Assembly: GCA_017551215.1 (NCBI GenBank)
Contig: JAFZMA010000103.1
Location: 1-21,209 of the forward strand
Source of the DNA: Bacteroidales bacterium
GTDB lineage: Bacteria > Bacteroidota > Bacteroidia > Bacteroidales > UBA932
Reading direction: 5' to 3'
Length of the DNA: 21,209 nucleotides
Both the position numbers and the translations under genes were made by a program. Below the pieces are notes generated by a model. The model saw nothing but the letters and a program-made list of their open reading frames with translations. It was not told the DNA's origin and did no database searches. Each line of letters starts with the position of its first letter. Within the stretch, counting starts at the first letter, position 1. Positions 1-6,106 of this stretch are shown here, piece by piece.

Positions 1-749
1 AGGCTCTTGGAAGCCTTGAAAGACAGCCTCTCGGAGAAATTGTTGGCCCTGTAGCCGGAAAAAAGAGGTGCGATTGTTTTCTGGAGGACAGTCTCCCCGT
101 CCTTTGTCACCTCTTCATACCCGTTGTTGGAGAAGCTGTCCGCCCTGCTGTGGGAGAAGGAGGTGGCAGAGTTAACTCCCCCTTTTCCCACATTCAGGCT
201 GGCAGACTGGACAAACCGGCCCTTTCCCGAGGCAGAGGTTTGGGAGCGGGCGCTGATATTGTCCGTGGTGCGGTCATCGGTGATGATGTTGATAACACCA
301 CCGATAGCGTCTGATCCGTAAAGGGACGAGGCGGCGCCGTCAAGAACCTCGATTCTCTTGACCCTGGAGAGGTCTATTCGGTCGAGATCCACATTGCCGG
401 CCATATCGCCGATTATCCTCCTCCCGTTTACGAGTATAAGGGCATACTTGTTTCCCAATCCGTTAAGCCTCAGGAAGTTTCCCATAGAGGACGGAGTCAT
501 CTGGATCTGCGGAAGCATCTTTATCAGAGCGTCCTGCAGGCTGGTGATTCCCTGCTCCCTGATATGGGCTGCGGAAAGCACCCTCACCGGAGAAGCCGTG
601 CTTTTCAGCCTCTGGTGATGGCCGCTTCCCGTTACCACAATCGGATTCAGCTTGCTGGCCTTTGATGTGTCAGAAGCAGTATGTATCTGGCCGTAAGCTG
701 TCGCCGAGAATAACAGGATTATTGAAAACAGATATGCCCTTATGTTCAT
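1..749 (-). CDS. TonB-dependent receptor, N-terminal part (runs off the left edge)
   Basis: This is the N-terminal 249 residues of an outer-membrane TonB-dependent receptor; the barrel lies outside the window. The frame is open from the ATG at 747-749 to the edge. It starts with a signal peptide (MNIRAYLFSIILLFSATAYG, then QIH), followed by a TonB-box-like stretch NPIVVTGSG. A plug domain follows, with LQDALIKMLPQI, GLGNKYALILVNGRR, GDMAGNVDLDRIDLSRV, the signature GAASSLYGSDAIGGVINIIT, and then the start of the barrel. There is no carboxypeptidase-like regulatory domain, so it is BtuB-like rather than SusC-like. It begins 9 bases after the CbiK-family gene and is probably the third gene of the riboswitch-controlled unit. 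Its plug resembles that of the receptor at 1822-3957, so the two are paralogs. Corrinoid or another tetrapyrrole is the likely substrate by context only. Confidence 0.88.
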   Translation of the reverse strand, partial: MNIRAYLFSIILLFSATAYGQIHTASDTSKASKLNPIVVTGSGHHQRLKSTASPVRVLSAAHIREQGITSLQDALIKMLPQIQMTPSSMGNFLRLNGLGNKYALILVNGRRIIGDMAGNVDLDRIDLSRVKRIEVLDGAASSLYGSDAIGGVINIITDDRTTDNISARSQTSASGKGRFVQSASLNVGKGGVNSATSFSHSRADSFSNNGYEEVTKDGETVLQKTIAPLFSGYRANNFSERLSFKASKS

Positions 750-758
750 ATCAAGTTT

Positions 759-1832
759 TTATTCAGGATCCTTTGAATGATAGTAATCCAGAGGAGCACC
801 GTTGATAGCGGTGGTTGTATGGTTCATCCATACCTGACGTACTGTTGGGAGCTCAAGAAGACCCTTCACAATCTGGGTGTCGTTGTTGCAGGTGTAGCCG
901 TTAGCGGCAAAGTAGCACTTCCAGCTGGTATCCTCAACCTCGCCCTCCTCGTTAGGAGCGCCGTTCTCGTTGTCGTCACCGGCCATATCGTTGTGGGCAT
1001 GGTCACCGGCAATAGACATCAGTGCTGTGCAGTAAACGGTACCGGAAGTGATGCCAGCTGCCTGCATTCTTGCCAGAACGTTGGTCTTGAAGTTCTCAGG
1101 CATATCAACAGTACCTACGAAGTAGTTAGGGCTGAAGGTCTGGAGAGCCACTTCAAGCTGAGTGTAACGTACGTTTGCCTTGTAGGTGTCATACTCGTCA
1201 GGGTTACCGTGGCCCATGAAAGCAACAACAGCGCTTGCAGCCTTGTCCTTGTAGATATTGTCAAGGGCTTTGGCAACTGCATTGACATCAGCTTCTGCAT
1301 CCTGAAGCAGCGGAACGCCCAGTTTCAGTTTAACTCTTGACAGGTAGCTGTCGTCGAGATCTCCGTTGGAGTTATTTGCAAAGTCCTTGATGTAGTTGAT
1401 AACGCGGGTATACTCCTCGCCAGGGATAACCTGGAGACTCTGGACAACTATCTCAGAGTATTTTACGCCGTCCTGTGCAAAAGCGGTAAGCCAGAAAGGA
1501 GGAGCGTAGAAATTCCTTGGAGCAACGTTCTCGCCTGCAGCTGCACGGTTGATGCAGATAGCGGATGAGAAAGAAAGGAATACGTCATAGCTTGGGAAGG
1601 CGCTCTTGTAAGCGGCTACGGTAGCATCAAATGCGTCGTAAGCCTGCTGCCAGGTACTTCCGAATGCAACAAGGAGAATAACCTTGTCGTGAGACTTCTG
1701 GCTCTTAACTGTTTCATTCACAGCCTTCTGATAGGCATCGTAATTTGAACTAGGCTTATCGTCCTTAGAGCAGGAAGACAAACCGATCAGCATGGCCAAA
1801 GCCATTACTGACAAAAGAATTTTAGTTTTCAT
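759..1832 (-). CDS. CbiK-family (sirohydrochlorin cobaltochelatase-like) lipoprotein, probably surface-exposed
   Basis: This is a 357-residue lipoprotein of the CbiK class II chelatase family. The lipobox LSSC puts the lipidated Cys at 21, followed by SKDDK. That fits the K-(D/E)2 export signal reported for surface lipoproteins of Bacteroidetes. Family landmarks are VAFGSTW (55-61), VVQSLQVIPGEEY (129-141), GVPLL (172-176), FMGHG (205-209) and GDHAHNDMAGDD (276-287). Compared with Salmonella CbiK as recalled, the ligand His145 is kept (H208) and His207 is kept (H278). Glu175 aligns with D243, and a conserved His in the QSLHI motif is Q134. An acidic insertion lies at about 288-302. The gene overlaps the upstream BtuB-like receptor by 11 bases and precedes a second TonB receptor by 9 bases. 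The family assignment is firm. Chelatase activity is doubtful, and a corrinoid- or haem-binding role like that of Porphyromonas IhtB is possible. Confidence 0.88.
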   Translation of the reverse strand: MKTKILLSVMALAMLIGLSSCSKDDKPSSNYDAYQKAVNETVKSQKSHDKVILLVAFGSTWQQAYDAFDATVAAYKSAFPSYDVFLSFSSAICINRAAAGENVAPRNFYAPPFWLTAFAQDGVKYSEIVVQSLQVIPGEEYTRVINYIKDFANNSNGDLDDSYLSRVKLKLGVPLLQDAEADVNAVAKALDNIYKDKAASAVVAFMGHGNPDEYDTYKANVRYTQLEVALQTFSPNYFVGTVDMPENFKTNVLARMQAAGITSGTVYCTALMSIAGDHAHNDMAGDDNENGAPNEEGEVEDTSWKCYFAANGYTCNNDTQIVKGLLELPTVRQVWMNHTTTAINGAPLDYYHSKDPE

Positions 1833-3957
1833 CGTCGTTGAAATTTTGTGTCGATTTTATCTTGTTGATAGTCTTTCTACCGTTTGTAAATGTCAGGACC
1901 ACCCCGGCATAGAAGGTTCTTCCAGGAGAGGTTGTTCCCAGATGCAGGCCGTGAGGAGTGCGGTCAACATAGTCGAAGATGTTGTCTATTCCTGCCTGGA
2001 TACTGATCTTCAGGTTTCTTATGCTAGTGAAATCGTGAGTTGTTGAAAGCCTCCAGAGCTGGTAGGCCTTGCCGTCTCCGTCTGTCTGGTAATAGCGCTT
2101 GGATGAAGCCCTTCCATAAAGGCCGATTCCTGCCTGATAGTCCTTGGTGAAATTGTGTGTCCACAGCAAGGAGAAACTGCCCTTATTGTGGGCCACGCCG
2201 TCTATTTTCACCCTTTTTAGCTTCTCATGCTCAGAATCATACTGGTCTGCTTCGGTATCAATGTAGCTATAGCCGGCATTGAGCAGGAATTCCCCTATTT
2301 TCCATCGCAGAGAAACATCCCCTCCGTAAGTCTTGGCCTTGTCCATATTCTGGTACTGGCGTGTCTTTATTGGGTCAAACCTTGAGATAAGCTCTGCAGG
2401 AGCCTCGTATGTCGGAATGGTTACAAGCGTTATCATATTGTCCAGCTTGTTGTAATGGCCGCCTATGGTAAGAACCAGACCTTCAATGGAATACTCTGCG
2501 CTCGCCGAGAAATAGTTGCTGGATTGGGCCTTGAGGTTCCTGTTGCCCAGATAAAGGTAAGTGCCCGTCATCTGCTTGACATACATGTAGTAAAGCTCCT
2601 TAGGCACAGGGGTCTTGAATCCCTGGCTCCAGGAAGCCCTCAGCCTGAGGTCCTTCTCTGGAGCCCACATCATGGAAACCTTAGGAGTGGCCTTGAAACC
2701 GAACTGGTGGTTCTGTGTAGCCCTGAGTCCCACTGTAATGTTGAAGTTCTTTATAGGATTGTATTCATCCTGGACATAAACGGCTGCTGTCCAGTCGTCT
2801 GCAGTCTTGCCTTCAACCCTGTTAGGAGCTTTGAGATAATCATAGCGGAATTCGGCTCCCCCGCTCAACCGATTGGCGTAAGGCAGAGAAAACACCCCTT
2901 TGGCAGAGAGCAGGGTACGCTGCTGGTCGCTCTGGAGAGCCTCCTGTCCCGCTAGATAAGGATAATATGGATAGTATCTTGTCCCTTCACTCTTTTCATA
3001 ATCCTCGACAAGTGTCTCCGATGTGAAGTGGTAGTAATAAGCGTGGCAGTTCCAGTCCGCGTCAAAACTGATGTAGTCATTTCCCTGAAGCCCCCATTTT
3101 CCTCCAATGGAAGCGGAAGCATCCTGATAAGCAAGGTCGTATGTAGTCACGTCATAATGAGGATATTTGCCGGAAGGACGGAAAATCCTCTTGCCATATA
3201 TGCTTCCCTGGGCATAATATTCTCCGATGCGGCCGCCGTCATACACCAGACGCTCGGCCACCTGCCAGTTTGTAAAGCGGTTACGGGTCTTGTTCCTGGA
3301 GTCCGTAATAGGATCTTCAACCGCTGTGGTGTGTTCAACTGATGTATTCTGCCACCCGTCCGTGTGCTGAAGCTGGAAGTTGGTGTAGCTGTTCCATCTG
3401 CCGCTACGGATTCCGATCCCGTTGTGCTGGCGGATGTCTCCGTAACTTCCCACTCTGGTGGAATTCTCCAAGAAGAGTCCGTCGTCGTGCTTCCTTGTGA
3501 TGATATTGATTACTCCAGCAATGGCGTCACTTCCGTAAAGGGCTGAAGACGCGCCCTTTACTATCTCAATCTTCTCGATATTCTGAGGATCAATCAGCTG
3601 AAGGTCGTTATCTCCGCCCTGATCTCCATTAAGGCGCTTGCCGTCCACCAGAATCAGAATGTAGGAGTTGCCAAGTCCGTTCATCTGGATGTGGCTTCCC
3701 ATATCGTCCTCGTTAAAGTCGAAACTCACGGCCAACTGGCTCAATATGTCCTGCAGGCTGCTTCCGGAATAATTCTTAAGCTGGCTTCTGGTTATGACCT
3801 CCGTCTGCACAGGGGCATCCTTCAAGACATGGAGCGTACCCGTACCGGTGACCACAATCTCCTGAAGGTCATACTTCTTCAGCTTATCCTGAGCCATCGC
3901 GCCCTGCCAAACGCAAACGGCCAGAGCCAAAAGGCCTGACATCAATAATCTTTTCAT
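1822..3957 (-). CDS. btuB: BtuB-like TonB-dependent outer-membrane receptor for corrinoids
   Basis: This is a 711-residue TonB-dependent receptor predicted to import cobalamin or precursors across the outer membrane. The ATG at 3955-3957 is chosen because a signal peptide follows (MKRLLMSGLLALAVCVWQG, then AMAQD). The open frame extends 46 codons further upstream, but that stretch is the riboswitch leader. The plug holds LQEIVVTGTG, LQDILSQL, GLGNSYILILVDGKR, GDQGGDNDLQLID and GASSALYGSDAIAGVINIIT. The barrel's last strand is FYAGVVLTF, but 21 hydrophilic residues follow before the stop, and these overlap the next gene. Substrate assignment rests on the cobalamin riboswitch directly upstream and the CbiK-family neighbour. 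The plug-barrel architecture alone would also fit haem or siderophore receptors. Confidence 0.9.
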   Translation of the reverse strand: MKRLLMSGLLALAVCVWQGAMAQDKLKKYDLQEIVVTGTGTLHVLKDAPVQTEVITRSQLKNYSGSSLQDILSQLAVSFDFNEDDMGSHIQMNGLGNSYILILVDGKRLNGDQGGDNDLQLIDPQNIEKIEIVKGASSALYGSDAIAGVINIITRKHDDGLFLENSTRVGSYGDIRQHNGIGIRSGRWNSYTNFQLQHTDGWQNTSVEHTTAVEDPITDSRNKTRNRFTNWQVAERLVYDGGRIGEYYAQGSIYGKRIFRPSGKYPHYDVTTYDLAYQDASASIGGKWGLQGNDYISFDADWNCHAYYYHFTSETLVEDYEKSEGTRYYPYYPYLAGQEALQSDQQRTLLSAKGVFSLPYANRLSGGAEFRYDYLKAPNRVEGKTADDWTAAVYVQDEYNPIKNFNITVGLRATQNHQFGFKATPKVSMMWAPEKDLRLRASWSQGFKTPVPKELYYMYVKQMTGTYLYLGNRNLKAQSSNYFSASAEYSIEGLVLTIGGHYNKLDNMITLVTIPTYEAPAELISRFDPIKTRQYQNMDKAKTYGGDVSLRWKIGEFLLNAGYSYIDTEADQYDSEHEKLKRVKIDGVAHNKGSFSLLWTHNFTKDYQAGIGLYGRASSKRYYQTDGDGKAYQLWRLSTTHDFTSIRNLKISIQAGIDNIFDYVDRTPHGLHLGTTSPGRTFYAGVVLTFTNGRKTINKIKSTQNFNDDEN

Positions 3958-3978
3958 TGTGCAATATTTTCTTTGATC

Positions 3979-4006
3979 GCCGAGGCTCTTCTTCCTGAGA
4001 GGCGGC
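3979..4006 (-). promoter_or_regulatory. Possible expression-platform hairpin before the btuB-like start
   Basis: Downstream of the aptamer the leader can fold as GCCG-C-CTCT, an 8-base loop, then AGAG-CCT-CGGC. That gives two 4-bp stems separated by a small internal loop. It ends 21 bases before the ATG at 3957 and has no following U-tract, so control of translation is more likely than termination. A smaller hairpin, CTCG-TTT-CGAG, lies between it and the aptamer. The switching partner was not worked out. Confidence 0.35.
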
Positions 4007-4020
4007 CACTCGAAACGAGG

Positions 4021-4177
4021 CAGGCAGGTCTTCTGACTCTTCCCATCTGTTACGCCTTCCCGGAAACATCCAGTGGCAAAAAGTAACAGACACAAGACGG
4101 GAAATACAGCTGCAGGTACAGTTCCGGCCTTTCACCGGATTCCCTTTCACCGGAATGAAAATCACGCCGGTTACCTG
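4021..4177 (-). ncRNA. Cobalamin (AdoCbl-type) riboswitch
   Basis: Read on the minus strand, the leader carries the conserved core of a cobalamin riboswitch. In order these are CAGGT (5' P1 side, 4173-4177), GTGAAAGGGAA, GGTGAAA, the ACTGTACCTGCAGCTGT segment, GCCACTG (4071-4077), GGGAAGGC (4054-4061), and the B12 box AGTCAGAAGACCTGCCT (4022-4038). The 5' CAGGT can pair with ACCTG of the B12 box to close P1. It starts about 10 bases after a Bacteroides-type -7 box and ends about 65 bases before the BtuB-like start codon. The expected behaviour is repression of the receptor / CbiK-like / receptor unit when cobalamin is plentiful. Confidence 0.93.
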
Positions 4178-4185
4178 AATCACTG

Positions 4186-4216
4186 CAAATTTATACATTC
4201 TTCCCGATAAAACAAA
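4186..4216 (-). promoter_or_regulatory. Promoter of the riboswitch / btuB-like transcription unit
   Basis: On the minus strand a -33 TTTG (4213-4216) is followed after 19 bases by the -7 box TAAATTTG (4186-4193). This is a full match to the Bacteroidetes primary sigma consensus TTTG / TAnnTTTG. Transcription would start around 4180, just before the riboswitch P1 strand. The stretch 4178-4303 holds only this promoter and the divergent one for cbiA; their -33 boxes are 50 bases apart. Confidence 0.75.
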
Positions 4217-4266
4217 CATTATGTAACAAAGGAGTTATATTTTTGATTTCCTCATCGGCTGAACTG

Positions 4267-4298
4267 TTTGAAAAATTTTAAAATAGCGAGTAACTTTG
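4267..4298 (+). promoter_or_regulatory. Promoter of the cobalamin biosynthesis operon
   Basis: A -33 TTTG (4267-4270), a 20-base spacer and the -7 box TAACTTTG (4291-4298) match the Bacteroidetes consensus exactly. The ATG of cbiA begins at 4304, only 5 bases after the -7 box. The transcript would therefore start at or within a base or two of the start codon. No riboswitch or other leader can fit between this promoter and the operon. Confidence 0.72.
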
Positions 4299-4303
4299 TG
4301 CGC

Positions 4304-5602
4304 ATGAGCGCACACGAGAGAAGAATACCTCAATTTCTGATTGCAGCCCCTTCTTCAGGGAGCGGGAAGACCACGGTTTGCGTGGGACTTATGGAAACTC
4401 TTGCGCATAAAGGTCTTAAAGTTCAGCCTTTTAAGTGTGGACCGGACTATATTGACACAAAATTCCACGAAAAGGCTTGTGGAAGGCCGTCCGTTAACCT
4501 GGACAGTTTCTTCGCAGAAAGAAATCATATCAGACAGATTTACAGAAGGTTCAGCACTGGAGCGGATATCTGCGTTGTAGAAGGAATGATGGGCCTATTT
4601 GACGGCTTCCAGAGGGCTAAAGGATCTACTGGGGAAATAGCCTCAATACTCAGGATTCCAGTGGTTCTGGTTGTGGACGCAAAAAGCACAGCCTACTCGC
4701 TGGCTCCACTGCTGAAAGGATTTAAGGAATTCTCCCCAGATGTCAGCATTATCGGAGTGATATTCAATAAGATAGGCTCTCAGAAGCATCGCCAGATGCT
4801 GGAAGAAGTCTGCGCAGATTGCGGCCTTGAATCATTCGGGTTCATCCCTAAGAAAATTGAGGCCGATAATCCGTCAAGATACCTTGGCCTGGATTTCTCG
4901 GCGATGAACACTTCAGCTGCCGCCAATCTTGTCGCCGAGCATATTGATATTGAAAGACTTCTTGAATCTGCACTTAAACACTCTCCGGATCTGGCAGCGT
5001 TTCCGGTGCCTGAAGCAAGACCTGATTGTAGCCATAACGTGCTGGTAGCCAGGAATAAAGAATCATTCTCCTTCATATATCAAGAGCACGTTGCAGGATG
5101 GCAAAACGTGGAGTTCTTTGATCCTGAAAAGGATGTTGAAATTCCGCAGGGCATAGACCTTCTGTACCTTCCGGGAGGCTATCCGGAAAAGCACCTTGAG
5201 ACTCTCTCAAAGTGCAGGAAAACAATGGATTCTATCAGGAACTATGCCCAGGCAGGAGGAAAGATACTTGCCGAGTGCGGAGGAATGATGTACCTATGCC
5301 AAAGCATCCTCAGCGATGAAGGAGAATACCCTATGTGCGGAGTTCTGCCATACAGAATTTCCTCCAGGAAAGAAGACAGGAAACTGCATCTCGGCTACAG
5401 GTCTTTCACATATAACGGACTGAATTTAAAGGGGCACGAGTTCCACTATACAAAATTCCTGGATCCTCAGCCGGAAAGCGTTGCAAAGGTTTTTGACGCA
5501 AGGGGCAACAAGACGGATACCCCTATTATCAGAACAGGCAACACCATAGCATCCTACACACATCTGTACTGGGGCGTGGAAGACATATTCAAGTTATTCT
5601 GA
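4304..5602 (+). CDS. cbiA: Cobyrinic acid a,c-diamide synthase
   Basis: This 432-residue enzyme uses ATP and glutamine to amidate the a and c side chains of (hydrogeno)cobyrinic acid in the cytoplasm. The N-terminal part has the P-loop-like motif APSSGSGKTT (15-24), then FKCGPDYID and VEGMMGLFDG. The C-terminal part is a class I glutamine amidotransferase domain with LYLPGGYPE, the nucleophile Cys in LAECGGMMYL (about C325) and the His motif GHEFHYTKF. A longer frame opens at a TTG (4268), but that lies inside the promoter. The ATG at 4304 is the only ATG before the P-loop, so it is preferred. It is the first gene of a co-directional late-cobalamin operon, and the next gene starts 6 bases after its stop. 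Confidence 0.95.
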   Translation: MSAHERRIPQFLIAAPSSGSGKTTVCVGLMETLAHKGLKVQPFKCGPDYIDTKFHEKACGRPSVNLDSFFAERNHIRQIYRRFSTGADICVVEGMMGLFDGFQRAKGSTGEIASILRIPVVLVVDAKSTAYSLAPLLKGFKEFSPDVSIIGVIFNKIGSQKHRQMLEEVCADCGLESFGFIPKKIEADNPSRYLGLDFSAMNTSAAANLVAEHIDIERLLESALKHSPDLAAFPVPEARPDCSHNVLVARNKESFSFIYQEHVAGWQNVEFFDPEKDVEIPQGIDLLYLPGGYPEKHLETLSKCRKTMDSIRNYAQAGGKILAECGGMMYLCQSILSDEGEYPMCGVLPYRISSRKEDRKLHLGYRSFTYNGLNLKGHEFHYTKFLDPQPESVAKVFDARGNKTDTPIIRTGNTIASYTHLYWGVEDIFKLF

Positions 5603-5608
5603 ATCAGT

Positions 5609-6106
5609 ATGAAAGAGATATACACAAAGACGGGAGACAAGGGAACAACCTCTCTTAAAGGAGGAGTAAGGGTTCCGAAGGACGACATTCGCATAGAGAC
5701 CAACGGAATGATAGACCTTCTGAACTCTCAGATGGGTCTTGTTAGAGCCGCTTCAGTTAAAGCCGGAGAAAGGGAATTTCTGCTCAGTCTCCAGAAGGAA
5801 CTGATGATAATAATGAGTCACGTGGCAACTCCTCAAGGCATTGATAACCAGAAAGAACTTCATTGTACTGCACTTGTTGCCGAAATGGAGAAGAAGATTG
5901 ATTCAATGCCACATCCGGATGGCTTTGTAATTCCCGGAGAAAATCTTCTTTCATCTCAAATCCACATTGCCAGAAGCACAGCCAGAATTGTGGAAAGAAG
6001 GCTCTGGACACTTAACAATAATTACGGTATAAAGGAAGAGATTCTTGTCTTTTTCAATCGTCTCAGCGATTATCTTTTCTCTCTGGCAATAAAGTACTCG
6101 AAATGA
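5609..6106 (+). CDS. ATP:cob(I)alamin adenosyltransferase, PduO type
   Basis: This 165-residue cytoplasmic enzyme should transfer the adenosyl group of ATP to the cobalt of Co(I) corrinoids. It shows the PduO-family N-terminal motif TKTGDKGTTSLKGGVRV and KDDIRIETNG. The helix motif usually written DELNS is here DLLNS, keeping Asp and Asn but with Leu for Glu. The C-terminal signature reads HIARSTARIVERRLW and keeps the paired Arg residues of the ARTVCRRAER-type motif. At 165 residues it is a little shorter than many members, and the FILPGG region is divergent (FVIPGENLLSS). It sits 6 bases after cbiA and its TGA overlaps the cbiP ATG by 4 bases, implying coupled translation. The family is clear. 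It is not the CobA/BtuR type, which is an unrelated fold. Confidence 0.93.
   Translation: MKEIYTKTGDKGTTSLKGGVRVPKDDIRIETNGMIDLLNSQMGLVRAASVKAGEREFLLSLQKELMIIMSHVATPQGIDNQKELHCTALVAEMEKKIDSMPHPDGFVIPGENLLSSQIHIARSTARIVERRLWTLNNNYGIKEEILVFFNRLSDYLFSLAIKYSK

Noticed and set aside
777..1340. Plus-strand frame of 187 codons opposite the CbiK-family gene
   Set aside because: It mirrors a well-supported lipoprotein gene and encodes no recognisable domain.
3958..4095. Upstream extension of the BtuB-like frame by 46 codons
   Set aside because: These codons lie in the riboswitch leader; the signal peptide begins at the ATG at 3957.
3884..4219. Open frame of 111 codons on the minus strand across the riboswitch and the start of the BtuB-like gene
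   Set aside because: It overlaps the conserved riboswitch core and the promoter, and its product shows no recognisable domain.
4268..4303. TTG start for cbiA 12 codons upstream
   Set aside because: The TTG is inside the -33 box of the promoter, so it would not be transcribed from that promoter; the ATG at 4304 gives the normal family N-terminus.
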